Shown here in pieces: positions 1-11,983 of a stretch of 64,000 bases of DNA. The stretch is taken from assembly GCA_023213315.1 (NCBI GenBank), contig JAKCPI010012499.1:1-64000 (forward strand), in the 5' to 3' direction. Both the position numbers and the translations under genes were made by a program. The notes under the pieces were generated by a model. It had not been told where the DNA came from and made no database searches. It saw only the letters and a program-made list of their open reading frames with translations. Position 1 is the stretch's first letter, and each line of letters opens with the position of its first letter. Origin of the DNA: Euborellia annulipes. Taxonomy: Eukaryota > Arthropoda > Insecta > Dermaptera > Anisolabididae.

Positions 1-126
1 CGATATTATTGTATAATTACTGGTATGTAATTAAAATTGTATTATATAATTTAATCCATAATAATTAAAAATAATAATAAATGTAAACTTATTGTTTTAA
101 ATTACTATATTTACTTCCTTCATATA

Positions 127-334
127 TTACAGGAGGTTTTAATTATAGACCACATTAGTATTAATTATTTATTAAAAATAAATATTTAAAACGTCCCAAC
201 TGATTATTCTGCATTCATTTTCAAGTGCACAGGACTTGAAAACGACTGCAGAATAAGCAGTTGGGACGTTTTACAATATTTATTTTTAATAAATAATTAA
301 TACTAATGTGGTCTATAATTAAAACCTCCCGTAA
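127..334. mobile_element. Palindromic MITE, about 208 bp
   Basis: TTACAGGAGGTTTTAATTAT at the left is matched by its reverse complement ending CCTCCCGTAA at the right. The arms of about 85-90 bp are nearly perfect, and the centre holds AACGTCCCAACTG and its inverse. This is a foldback element of unknown superfamily. Confidence 0.75.
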
Positions 335-1960
335 AAATAATAATAACCACCAAAGTTCCTTCATATAGTTTAGTAATTCATTGAAATTTTTAATTTTTTA
401 ATATAACCAATTGAATATTTAAATTAACTACTCAAGTTTTTAATTTTAATATAGCTTCTGTTCGATATTAATATATATTTCTTCAATCTAAAAATATGTA
501 GATTTTTCTTAAAATAAAAAAAATTTTGACTAAAATAAATAAATATTTTATATAAGTACTGTATTATTAAATTTGAGGATTCGACCATTTAATTCAAATA
601 TCATTATCTTAATAATAAACTTTAGTGATGCTCGGTTTAAATATTGGCATCTTAACTATTAATATATCTAGGGTTGAGCCGCTTTTGCCTAAGGGATATG
701 AGAATAAAATTATTGTAACTGATTCAAATAGAGGCATCTTAACTATTAATATATCTATATTTTAGCTAGTCATATATTATATTTAATAAAAAAATATCAA
801 ATATTAGTATTGAACCGACTTTTTATTTCGCCATTATTATGTCAAGGATTTCTTTGCATTAAATAGAATCTATTAACTATAAATATATTGCTTTTTCAGT
901 GTACTAATATGTTAATAATATTCGAAATTTGGTAGTTTAATTAAAGAAAAAATTCTAGTAGTTCTAACAATCCCTGCCTAAAGATGTCTGGATCACATGT
1001 AACATAATATTTGTTTTTGGTTGAAAGTCCTAAAATGCCGAAAAGAATGAAAATATACCTAATACTAAGACATTATTAACCCTGTAATTATTTTCTAATT
1101 GAGAATCTTATTTTTAATTTTATCTTCAATCTGTGCTGATAATTCGCAAATGAATGAATCTCGTCTAGAGTTTTTGCTGATTTTCCTCAAGAGCAAACAG
1201 GCAAGAAGTGATCTCGTGTGGTGTTTGTAAACACGCAAACAGCTCCTTGCTTGCCTGCCTGTATTTCTTTCATGCAAAGGCGGGAGTATGCTGACCGAAA
1301 AGTGTTGATAATTAGTTTACATGATTCTAAGAATTCTGATGTGATATTAACAACCAGCGATTGGTATCTTAATTTTTAATAAATAAATAAAGAGTATATA
1401 AAAAGTTGGTAGTAATAGACGAAAGACTTCTGAAGTCAATTAGACTTCTCCTATATTTATTGAAATAAATTGATAGCTAAAATAATTTAAATAAATATTA
1501 TATTGTGAACTAGTTAGGCATTAATTATTAATTAACAAAATTTTTTCCTGATTTAATTTCAACTCTTAATAAATAATTCCAAGACATATTAAGAATGATT
1601 ACTTTTATACAAGCATATCAATTATTTAAATTATAAAAGACTTAATGGTTAATGAATAAGCAATTGAAATCAAACGAGAAATAATAAATTTTATATTGGA
1701 GTAAATCCGTAAAATAAATTAGAGTATTAATAATTAATAAAAAGATAATATATTATTTTAGCTTTCAATCAAATCCTATTTATTATTTAGAATAATGCTT
1801 TAATGTCTTTGGATAATTTATCAAATAGTATTTTAATTCTTTGTTAATAAAATAAATCATTGAATAATATATTAATTAATATAAAAAGAATTTTATAAAT
1901 CTAAAAAAAAAAAGTAATAATACAATCAAAGATGCTCATATAAAATAAATGTAATCTCGT
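335..1960. other. Intronic AT-rich sequence, nothing recognised
   Basis: Mostly low-complexity A/T. Only 1090-1310 is more complex (AGCAAACAGGCAAGAAG, GTTTGTAAACACGCAAACAG, forkhead-like words). An open frame there has no coding character. Confidence 0.5.
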
Positions 1961-2895
1961 TTTTTTTTGGCTTATATCATGGTTTATTTTAACAAATACA
2001 GTAATAATACAAAAAGTGTGTTATTAATAGGAACCGACCGAATATTCGGTTTGGGTTTAGGTTTTTCGACTGTTTCCGCCAAATAATGTTTGTGCCGGTT
2101 TTTGTTTTTTCGGTTTAGTGGCCGCACATGTCCCGGCCCCCCCGGCCCGACCACAGAAAAGAGAAAAAGGGTCACGAATACAAAAAAAAAAAAAAAAAAA
2201 AAAATAAAATAAAATAAAATTTGGAAAAAAATGATAATTAGTTTGACTCTCAAAAAGAGTATAAATTTTCTCCAAAAAAAATGATTATAATAAAAATAAA
2301 ATAAAATAATTAAATTTTTCAAAAAAATTTACAAATTTTGCAGGTTCTTTCTAGGACAGGGATTTTGGGGTTTAGGCGGAGGTTTGGGGGGTTGTGTTGG
2401 TTTGGTCCGGATACTGGTTTTGGGTTTGGCTCTCTTTTTTTTGTTATTAATTACAGTAAAATACAAGGTTTCTGCAGCCGTCATCAGGTAGATGCATTCA
2501 TTCATTTTGAACAATGTACAAACAATGAAGATTAGGTATTATTTACATGCATGGCTAACTTCACTTTGATTACATGCATTGCTCACTTCATATTACCAAT
2601 AATTGAATCTTAACTACTTATTTGTCAATTAGTAGTTTAAGATTCAATTGTAGGTAATATGAAGTGAGCAATGCTTGTGAACGAAGTGAAGTTGGCTACT
2701 AATGTAAGCGATGAGAAGTTAGCCACGCATGTAAATAATACCTAACATTGTCATTCATCATTGTTCAAAGTGAATACATCTACCTGATGACGGCTGCAGA
2801 ATCAGCAGCTGAAAGGTTATATTTTACTGTAATTAATAACACACTTTTTATATTATTATTTGCTAAAATAAACTACTACTTAGGCCAAAAAATGT
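1961..2895. mobile_element. Large inverted-repeat element, interrupted by a second element
   Basis: The outer arms pair: GTTTATTTTAACAAATA...AAAAGTGTGTTATTAA on the left with TTATTAATAACACACTTTTT...AAATAAAC on the right. Inside them GCAGCCGTCATCAGGTAGATG pairs with CATCTACCTGATGACGGCTGC, followed by arms rich in GAAGTGAGCAATGC. The left arm is split by the insertion at 2028-2442. A short relative lies at 57735-57862. Confidence 0.7.
2028..2442. mobile_element. hAT-like MITE of the TAGGAACCGACCGAATATTCGG family
   Basis: It begins TAGGAACCGACCG like the copy at 11984 and is flanked by an exact 8-bp duplication, GTTATTAA (2020-2027 and 2443-2450). The uninterrupted opposite arm of the host palindrome reads GTTATTAATTACAG, confirming the empty site. 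The right end is diverged (a T-run instead of a CCTA end) and the interior is G/T- and C-rich. Confidence 0.7.
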
Positions 2896-4165
2896 CTTTA
2901 ATTTTACAATAATCATGAAAGTATAAATCAATTAATTGAATGTCCGCTCCCCACCACTTTTCCCTATTTCTTCATCTATTTTTAGGCTCATCTTCCTATA
3001 ACGAGATGAAAATCCAATTGCTATGGTTCACTAAATTACAACTATGTGTCGTCTATCTTTAAGAAAATCCATATATTTTTTGCCTCGTTTCAAACTTCAA
3101 GCCTCAATGTGTTTCACACTGTTTTATTCGAATCATAGCATGCATTGTCTATCCCAGGGGGCCACAATAGGGCAGAGCCCCCTCTCTATTTCATGCTGCT
3201 GTTCGAAAACACACCATTCATGTTAATAAGCTTTTTCATCTCTCTTTCTCTCCTCGTCAAAATCTATTAGGGTTTAATCAATCAAAGCAACCAAGTAGAA
3301 CATTGCGTTTTTCTTTACTTTTTTTTTTTTGCAAGTTTATCAGGTATTTGTTCTATTTTAACAAGTGCATTCAATTCAATGTTAATTATATTTAAAAACT
3401 GTTTTAATTATATCGTAATTAGTTTAATTATTATTTATTTTCATGTATAAAGTCAGTGGGATCCTTGACTAAAGGATAATAGACGTTTTTAAACATGCAT
3501 CGCCATTGATGGGAGCTCAGCAAAGATAAACAATAAAATTAAAGGTTTAAAAAAAAATTGTCATTTGTAATTGAAGAAATTGTGCATGCTGCATGAAACT
3601 AATTTTTTTTTTTTGTTTTAAATATAAAAAAAAAATGTTTTAAAATGGATAGTGGACCAGAAAATAAATTATTTAGTACAATGACTAAGAGTAAATTAAA
3701 ATAGAATTTGAATTTGGACTTGTATCGCCTTTTTTAAATAGACAAATTAATCAATTTATATATAGGCATTTATCCCATTAATGTGCATGATTTTTTTGTA
3801 AATTCTTAAATTATAAAATTTGCTAGCTGGCCAAACGAAGTGCCGTTTAAAGAAGAAAAATTATATAATTTTTCAACAATTTTATTTCCTAAAAATGTCT
3901 ACAAAATATAGGAAATACATTAGGAGAGAAAAATTTTAATTTTGAAAATTTTCCTTAGTAAAAGATTAAATTTTTTCCCAATCTAATTAAAATGAAACCT
4001 AAATTTTATTTAATTTTATTTTAGCAAAACACAGTAGACTACTGACTTTAAAAGCATAAAAAATACTTTAAAAAAAGGCAAAACGAGAAAAGGGGAGGGG
4101 AATATAGTATCTGGCCATTTTCGGTTAATTAAACATACCAGAATTCAGGTCAAAATAATTTGTAT
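2896..4165. other. Intronic sequence without recognised genes
   Basis: The block 3100-3300 is of higher complexity (CATGCATTGTCTATCCCAGG, GGCAGAGCCCCCTC) and could be a regulatory element. The rest is A/T-rich. Confidence 0.4.
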
Positions 4166-4173
4166 GAGTATTT

Positions 4174-4397
4174 AATTTAATTTTTTTTTTTAACACTCAC
4201 ACTTTTTTTCATTCACACTCACACACATTCACATTGTCTTTTCGGCAACTCAGGCCATATAAGACATTTACTATATTCGTTATAGATTAATATACTTATA
4301 TTTGGATACCAAATCATCGGACTGCCTGGGGTCCGATCCCGCGACGTTTGGTATACGAGGTTAGCACGCTAACCCCTACACCAAGCCCCGAGGGTAA
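4174..4397 (-). mobile_element. tRNA-derived SINE
   Basis: Reverse-strand copy with A box TGGTGTAGGGGTTAGCG, a B box GGATCGGACCC, the family core GGCCTGAGTTGCCGAAAAG, GTGTGAGTGTGAATG repeats and a poly-A tail. It is flanked by an 8-bp duplication GAGTATTT (4166-4173, 4398-4405). Confidence 0.85.
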
Positions 4398-4405
4398 GAG
4401 TATTT

Positions 4406-6321
4406 TAAACAATATTTGAAATGCCAAAAGAAAAGAAGGCCTACTTCTTAAAGCTTTTCTAATTTGAAATTGATTCATATTTTATTCATGTTCGGAAGGG
4501 AAGTCTATAATTTTCGGGCCGATTTTATTAATAAAAACTATAAATGACAAAGAGTTGTGACTGTTGGCTTAATGGTAATGGAATCAGAAGTAAAATAAAA
4601 ATACAATAGTTGTAAAATATTTCTTCTAGCTCTATCCCCTTAAAAATTATAATGAGTAGGCCCAGGCCTACATACATACAGTATGTAGGTTAAATATCAA
4701 TGTTGTATTTTTTAAATCAGCGTTTGATTTATTTATTATTTTTTTTTTTTTAATAATTCTTGAATAAATCTCAATATTTTAAAATGAATTTTTGATATTT
4801 ACTAAATGACTCTAAATTAAAAATGAAATGTGTTTCTTGTGAGCCAATTCCTGTTGAATGCTGAATGTGATTATTTTAGCTCTGAATTATTAATCTAGCT
4901 ATTAGAGCTATATATTCATTATTAATAGAAGAGAGAAGGATTCTAAAATTGCTGTAATTACTCCATTAAATAAAATATTTTTTTTAACTTTTTCTATTTG
5001 TTTAGAAATTTTAATTTAAAATAATTTAAAATTAAATGCAATTAATATTAAGAATAAAAAAAAAAAACTATGCTATCTATGGAATTAGATCTCTATGTCA
5101 ATTATTATTAGAATAAAACACCTTTCAAGACGACAATTATCACCTTGACACAAACAATATAATTTAATATAGAAGATTTGGGCTAAAAAAAATAACAACA
5201 GCAAATTAATTAATGTAAACATAAAATTATTTCTAAAAAGATATTAAGGTTGTTCGGATAGTACATCGTAAGTCATAATAGAATCTAAATTTTTTTTAAA
5301 TAAAATTAAAAATTTGAATGCCAAAATTTCTTATTATAATTTAGTCGTGACCTATCATAGTTTATAATTGGATTAAGTTAATAATTTAATTACCAAAAAT
5401 AATAAATGAATGACTTTTGACTTGAGCAGTTTTTCACGTAATATAGAACTGGCAACATTGCATTCATCAACTATCTATTTTAAATCTTAAACGCCTTAAA
5501 TTTTATTTTATTTAATATATTACAATGTTTAATGCAAATCAGTTTAAACACAATGGACGATTTGCGAGAAAAAATATTGTAAAATTGAAAAAAAAATGTA
5601 TCTGACATAGAGATAAGACACTTATGTTATGCGACGTTGCCAGGCTGGTCTGACTCTCGAGAATTCATTATTTTTAAATATTAGCGACTGTCATTTTGGA
5701 GAATTTTTTGACTTTCTTGTTAAAATATCTTTAAAAGCGGTCGGCAGAAACTTTTGATTTTATTTTTAACATATTCCTCGGAAGTGAATTAATAAAATGT
5801 AAGTTTTTTTGTTTTTGTATCTATTGCAGAGGTGGCTATATAATTCGATATGTGTGCGTTTCGTCGTTATTCCCCATAGGCTACATGTTAAATTTCAATT
5901 TTTTAAAAATTAATTACACGATAACCCTGTGTCAGATCTGCTTCAAAATTTTATTTTATACGTATTTGATAGTGATTAATAACATATTAAAAAATTAGCT
6001 TTTAATCAAGGAAAGTGCTTTAATGTCCGAACAACTTTAAAGTGAACATTTTTTGAATTAGTCCAGTTAAAAGTTAGATCGACTGAATTAAATAATTTGA
6101 ATCTTTGGTCTAACGTAAAAATGATATTAGTAGTTGATTACTATTTAAATAAGTAAAAAACTTTAACTATTCATCAAGCTTCATAAAAGAAAAAACCTCA
6201 ATAAAATTTTTTATAATAATAATAATGGTGCAAATTTTTGACTCTCGAATTTATAGTTGTTTAAAGAAATCAAGCCCTTTAAGTTTCTTTTAAGTGTTAG
6301 TGTCAAAGAAATAATTAGCCT
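4406..6321. other. Intronic AT-rich sequence, nothing recognised
   Basis: Long A/T tracts only. A short GC-richer patch at 5630-5660 (GCGACGTTGCCAGGCTGGTC) has no identifiable feature. Confidence 0.5.
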
Positions 6322-6873
6322 AAAAAAAAAATCTGGTGTGACTGGCGCACAGCACACAACTTTCTCTTACCTTCGGTAATCGAAAGTTGTGCACTGTGCT
6401 TGTCACACCAGATTTTTGTGTCGACATGTATTTAGTTCCCGGCAGTAGGGAATATTTGAATTCAGATGTAAAATTTATAAGTATGGGAAAATATTTATAT
6501 TTTGTTACCATGGCAACCATTTCTCCTATCTTTCCTATGAAGCACAAGAGTAAAGTGTGCTTCAAACAATTTTGAGGGCAAAACGAGAATATACATTTGA
6601 AAGAGCATCTAAAAAATAATTGATTTTTGAATTTAAAAAAAAATCGTTGGAGCAAATTTTGAGAAAATCGAAAAAAACTGAAAAAGTACATCAGTAAAGT
6701 ACTAGTAATCTTTGGCCGATTTTGATTAAAAGCTTATTTTTCCGGTCCCGGGGGGTGTTTAAGTTAAATATAGAATTTCATCCTCGTAGCTCAATTCCTT
6801 CATGCTTAAAATTGAACACAGACACACCCACCCACCCACCCACAGACAGACCATGTCGCGAAAACCACTTTTT

Positions 6874-7545
6874 ACTTTCTCTTACCTATGTATATATGTA
6901 ATATGTAATATATATATAGAGAGAAAGTATTGGTTTCATGTCAAAAATTCGATGTCGAGATTTTGATGGATCTTCACGTTTTGAGGTCCCCTGAATCCAA
7001 AAAGTGGTTTTCGCGACATGGTCTGTCTGTGGGTGGGTGGGTGTGTGTGTGTGTCTGTGTTCACTTTTAAGCATGAAGGAATTGAGCTATGAGGCTGAAA
7101 TTTTATATATAAGTTAAACACCCCCCGGGACCGGAAAAATAAGCTTTTAATCAAAATCGGCCAAAGAGTACTAGTACTTTACTGATGTACTTTTTCAGTT
7201 TTTTTCGATTTTCTCAAAATTCGCTCTAACGATTTTGATTAAAATTCAAAAATCAATTATTTTTTAGATGCTCTTTCAAATGTATATTCTCGTTTTGCCC
7301 TCAAAATTGTTTGAAGACCACTTTACTCTTGCACTCCATAGAAAAGATAGGAGAAATGGTTGCCATGGTAACAAAATATAAATATTTTCCCATACTTATA
7401 AATTTTACATCTGAATTCAAATATTCCCTACTGCCGGGAACTAAATACATGTCGACACAAAAAATCTGGTGTGACAAGCACAGTACACAACTTTCGATTA
7501 CCGAAGGTAAGAGAAAGTTGTGTGCTGTGCGACAGTCACACCAGA
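6874..7545 (+). mobile_element. HPE copy 2 (full length, about 672 bp)
   Basis: It runs from ACTTTCTCTTACC, through TCGATGTCGAGATTTTGATG, a GTCTGTCTGTGGGTGGG tract, CAAAATCGGCC, AGTACTAGTACT and GGTTGCCATGGTAAC, to the terminal hairpin ending GTCACACCAGA. T-runs lie on both sides. No coding capacity, so non-autonomous. Confidence 0.85.
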
Positions 7546-7550
7546 TTTTT

Positions 7551-8564
7551 ACTTTCTCATACCCTATATATGAAATATATAGAGAGAGAAAGAATTGCGA
7601 TCATGTCAAAAATTCGATGTCGAGATTTTGATGGATATACATGTTTTGAGGTCCCCTGAGTCCAAAAAAGTGGGTCCCGCAAATTGGTCTGTGTGTGTGT
7701 ATGTATGTATGTATGTGTGTGTGTGTGTCTGTATGTGTGGACAGATTTTTAGCATGAAGGAGTTGAGCTACCGGGTTGAAATTTTATATTTAACTTAAGT
7801 ACCTTTGAAGAATCTCAAAATAAGCTTTTGAACAAAATCGGCCAAAAAGTACTAGTACTTTACTGATGTACTTTTTCAGTTTTTTTCGATTTTCTCAAAA
7901 TTCCCTCCAAGGATTTTTTTTAAAATTCATAAATGAACTATTTTTTAGATGCTCTTTAAAATGTATATTCTCATTTTGCCGTTGAAATCTTCTGAAGACC
8001 ACTTTACTCTTGTTCTTCATAGGAAAGATAGAACTGGTTGCCATGGTAACGGAATTTAAATCTTTTTCTTTTTATTAGATTAAAAATCAATTATTATTTA
8101 AATTCCCATTTATTTTTATTTTATTTGTGTCTTTAATTGCTTAGGAGAAAACATATATCTCTCTCTCTCTCACTTGCAAACATTATCGCCTGTCTCTCCG
8201 CCTTCTCTCATAGGCCTAATGTTAATTTCCTATAGGAATTTGTATGTTAATTTCGATTCAAAAGGGGGTCCCCTTTGGAACTTTTTAGGCATTTAAAATT
8301 TTTTTTTCCAATTCTTATGAAATTTTGTATTTATTTACGATTCTATATTGTGTATAAAATGTCCAAATATGAGATTAAAATTTTGAAAAATAACCATAGT
8401 TTATTTCAAGCAGTCAACATTTAAAATGCAAGTTTGAAACTAAGGTGCTATCGGAAACTAAATATATCTCGACACAAAAAAATCTGGTGTGACCAGCACG
8501 GTGCACAACTTTCTCTTACCGAAGGGTAAGAGAAAGTTGTGTGCTGTGCGCCAGTCACACCAGA
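7551..8564 (+). mobile_element. HPE copy 3, long subfamily (about 1 kb)
   Basis: It follows copy 2 head-to-tail, sharing one T-run. After GGTTGCCATGGTAACGG it carries about 400 bp of extra sequence (a TC microsatellite, CATAGGCC, a GGGGTCCCCTTT block) before the terminal hairpin. The same extra block is in the copy at 51840-52876. Confidence 0.85.
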
Positions 8565-8869
8565 TTTTTTGGATTCAGGGGACCTCAAAACGTGAAGATC
8601 CATCAAAATCTCGACATCGAATTTTTGACATGAATCCAATACTTTCTCTCTATATATATATTACATATATACATAGGTAAGAGAAAGTAAAAAGAAAAGA
8701 AAAGATTTCCAAGCTCATTTATATTTAAGCTAGTAGATGAAACAGAATAAAATCGTCCAACTAGTAGACTACCAAATAAACATAAACACCTTGAAGACTA
8801 TAGAACATAACTCAGTGTTTGGAATTTTCAATTATTTTTTTATTAATGTATTAATGTGAAAATTGGAGA

Positions 8870-9530
8870 TTTGGAAGGAAATACACGTTTTGAGACCCTC
8901 TGAGTTCATAAAAGTAGGTCACGCAAAAGAGGTTAAAATTGAATATTTATTGTAAGTTAAATACTCCCTTAGACCCAAAAATAAGCTTTTAAAGTCAGCC
9001 AAAAAGTACTAGTACTTTAATGATGTATTGTACTTGATGAGTTTATTCGATTTCCTCTAATGATTTTGATTAAAATTATAAATCAATTATTTATTAGATA
9101 GCCTGGAAAAGGTATATTCTCATTTGTTTGAAGCACACTTTACTCTTGTACAGTGAGCGCCACAATCAAGTCCCCACCTGGGAGCTAGAGCCTTAAGTAG
9201 TATATGAAATTAATATATATTGAAATAATTTTAAATTTGAAAAGGTAAAATAAAATTATCTGTACCAGATTTTATTTTACCTCTTCGGTCATTAAAATTA
9301 TTTCACTTTTATATACAATACCATATACTATTCCATGGTCTCAAGGCTCTAGCTCCCAGGTGGGGACTTAATTGTGGCGCTCACTGTACTTCAATGGAAA
9401 TTTTACGACTTGAATTTTAATGTACTGAGAGATGACATAAAAAATCTGGTAACACGAGCATAGAACACAACTTTAAAGTTGTAATTGTGCAAGTTGTGTG
9501 CTGAACAACTAACTAGTCAATCAAAATTTT
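8870..9530 (+). mobile_element. Diverged HPE copy, interrupted by a Tc1/mariner-like MITE
   Basis: ACGTTTTGAGACCCTCTGAG, AAGTACTAGTACTTTA and GAAGCACACTTTACTCTTGTA are recognisable HPE blocks. The remnant of the terminal hairpin is at 9440-9530. It is split at TA by the element 9151-9386. Confidence 0.65.
9151..9386. mobile_element. Tc1/mariner-like MITE, 236 bp
   Basis: Long terminal inverted repeats start CAGTGAGCGCCACAAT and continue AAGTCCCCACCTGGGAGCTA. TA lies on both sides, and removing the element restores the HPE word ACTCTTGTACTTCA. No open frame. Confidence 0.88.
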
Positions 9531-9789
9531 TTATTCTTAAAATTTTTATTTAATTTTGAAAATATAGACCTATTTAATATATTGAAAAGAAAATCAGGGA
9601 AATCTTGGGATTGAATAAAAATATCTTTGAGTCAAATAAAATGAAAAAATCTCGTGATGATTATTACATCGATCCGTCTAAATAAAAAAAAAAATACCTA
9701 TCCAATGATGGGAAATTTAAGAACGTCACAAATCAAAAAAATGTTATTGAAATCGGAGAACTTCTAAGATTTAAAGTCGAAATAGATCC

Positions 9790-9965
9790 TGAAAAGATAA
9801 TTGGACCGATCGATCTAACTAGATGGCTTTGCGTGTCTTAAGATACAGGCAGCAGCCAGCGTCTTCTTAATTCGCTTCACGTGGCTCTTCCAGAATAAGA
9901 AAAGAAGATGAAATTGGCCAAAGTATGGGGGATAAAGGGCGCTGAAAAGACACGCCAGCTAACCA
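9790..9965. promoter_or_regulatory. Candidate conserved noncoding element
   Basis: A complex, non-repetitive island in AT-rich intron contains TGGACCGATCGATCTAAC, ACAGGCAGCAGCCAGCG, CTTCACGTGGCTC (E-box CACGTG) and GATAAAGGGCGCTG. No open frame. Inferred only from composition. Confidence 0.3.
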
Positions 9966-10219
9966 CAGAGCTAACCATTTTTATAAGAAAAATAATAATA
10001 ACCATCGGGTGACTCTTTCAAGTTTCTAGTTAAAAAAAAAAGAAAACCTGTTATTTCTAAAACGCTTAACCAAAATCAACTTCTTTTTAAGAGAAAAGTT
10101 ATCAGACAGTGCATTATAGAATTTTTTTATCCTTTATGTATCATGCCTAATGCGTGCATGTTTTTTTTTTTTTTTTGTTTAATTTTTTTTTTTTTTATCG
10201 CTGATATTCTAATAGTTTA

Positions 10220-10330
10220 AACCGAATTTTAAGTTGGACATGCGTGCCCGGCATCCGCCTCTGTTTTGTCCACTTCCGGCTGTCAATCAAACTCTGACAG
10301 AGGCACATCTTGGTATTTCATGACATGCGT
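10220..10330. promoter_or_regulatory. Candidate conserved noncoding element
   Basis: Complex sequence contains GGACATGCGTGCCCGGCATC, a GTCCACTTCCGGC (ETS-like) word, TGTCAATCAAAC and the repeat ACTCTGACAGAGG. Confidence 0.25.
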
Positions 10331-10770
10331 TTATAATTCAACAAATTTCATTAATTTTTATAGAAAATTACCAAATTTAGGTAAATAGTTATTTTTTTTT
10401 TATTTATTAAATCATGCGAATTGACTTAATCATTTATTTATTCACAAGCGATTATGCAATATTCAATTGAGATATTATAACTCTGTTTATTTTTCTGAAG
10501 TAAGTATAAGAAAAACAAATTGGTTATTTAATAAAAAAAAAAAAAAAATTCGTTAGCATATCAATTTATTTCAATGCTTAAGGTTGTTATTTAATTATAG
10601 TAAAATTATTTAAGTTTACATTAAAAGGCAATTTATCTAAATTATTCTTCGGTAATAATTTCCAAGAAATTCTAAATGCATATTAAAATAACTTTTAAAG
10701 AATCTTTTTTTTTTTTTATCTCCTTATAATAAGTAGACAAACAGGACATTAATAAACTCCGAAATCCCTA

Positions 10771-10920
10771 ACCCGTGGCCGAGAGGTTAGAGATAGTAGC
10801 AATATTGAAAGAGTAAAAATCAAGGGGAGTGGGTTCGGGTCTCAGGCAGTCCAATGAATATTTATTTAAATCAATTAAATATATAAATATGCCTGGATCA
10901 TATATACCGTAAATAACATT
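10771..10920 (+). mobile_element. tRNA-derived SINE fragment
   Basis: A-box-like TGGCCGAGAGG, a B-box region GGTTCGGGTCTC, then CAGGCAGTCCAATGAATATT and AAATATGCCTGGATC as in the other SINEs of the window. The 3' end is not preserved. Confidence 0.6.
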
Positions 10921-11058
10921 AGGTCTGTCCTATTAAGCGTCCGAGGGCGTCCAACGCATGCGCATTAGGGGAAAGGGTATTGCTTTTCGTTACTGTGCAT
11001 GTGATCTTCCTCACTACGCATGCGCTGGACGCTCTTGGAATCATAATTGAACAGACCT
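10921..11058. mobile_element. Short MITE with AGGTCTGTCC terminal inverted repeats
   Basis: The left end AGGTCTGTCCTATTAAGCG and right end ATAATTGAACAGACCT are inverted, with the inner arms GTCCAACGCATGCGCATTAG and CTACGCATGCGCTGGAC. ATT (or TA) is duplicated at the borders. Confidence 0.7.
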
Positions 11059-11975
11059 ATTATATAAATTGTTTAAAGTCTATATGGCATCAGAAAATTT
11101 TTTTGGATTTCTCTCATCATGATCTAACAAGAATTGACATAAGCTAAAATATATTTAGGCCTATGCTATATTGGGAAACAATTATTTAGGATGAACCTTA
11201 ATTGGTCTCGGATGTCGAAAAATGGCTTCGTAACTATGTAACAGGTACGTAAAAATAAAGTAAAATTAAGTCTAGTCCTATAGGTCCCCTTTTTGCCCTT
11301 AAAAGCAATACAAAAAAAAATAGTTATTTTTTTTTTATGTAATTATCAAACTATTCCAAAAATAAGTAAAATGTATTAATGCCCCAAATCTCTAATCATA
11401 TGTTCTAAAGATATTAATCAAATAAAAAAAAAATTATGGTCGTTTGGTTTGTCTCTGAATAAAGGTCTTCTCTATTATCTTGTGACTTTTAATCGAGGAA
11501 TAATAAATAACAGGAAGAAGCAACCAACGAAAACATAATTAGAACAAATGAGCTTTAAGATAAATTATATTTCATAGTATACTAAGCACGTATTGTCAAG
11601 ACTTTTTGAATGAATCCGAATTTGGTGATGTAATTCGGTCATCAATCACGCAATAATTCTACTCTTTTAGGGGAAACTATTATATCATTAGAGGGAAATA
11701 AACGTTACTTTGCTATTTAATTAAACTAACGCAAGGAAGAGGATTAGATAAATATAGGTAATAAAAATTTTATGAATAGTTTATGTAAGAATATGTAAAT
11801 GATAATTGAACAACGTGTAAAAATAATAATAAATTTTTAGCGGAAGCTATAAATTTATTGATAAATAAATCGCACTAATTATTTTATCAAATCATAAAGT
11901 CGTTTCTTTATCATTTTTTCAGAGGGTTTCTGAATTTTTAAATTTAAAATTTTTTACACACGATAGAGCATGTTA
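11059..11975. other. Intronic AT-rich sequence, nothing recognised
   Basis: No repeats with clear ends, no open frame of coding character. Confidence 0.5.
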
Positions 11976-11983
11976 GAAATAAC

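Larger units (their letters stand above)
6322..8688 (-). mobile_element. HPE copy 1, split by two inserted HPE copies
   Basis: The minus-oriented copy starts with the terminal hairpin (TCTGGTGTGAC...) at 6332 and runs to CGCGAAAACCAC at about 6868. It resumes with GGATTCAGGGGACCTC at 8571 and ends GGTAAGAGAAAGT at 8688. Unbroken copies (for example around 42310) show the two pieces contiguous as CCACTTTTTTGGATTC. Confidence 0.8.

Noticed and set aside
2338..2535. 65-residue plus-strand frame
   Set aside because: Lies across the junction of a hAT-like MITE and its palindromic host; composition-driven Gly/Phe sequence.
6320..8680. Several 60-120 residue frames with recurring peptides such as KLCAVRQSHQIF
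   Set aside because: The same peptides recur wherever the HPE terminal hairpin occurs and in both orientations; they are repeat translations, not a gene family.
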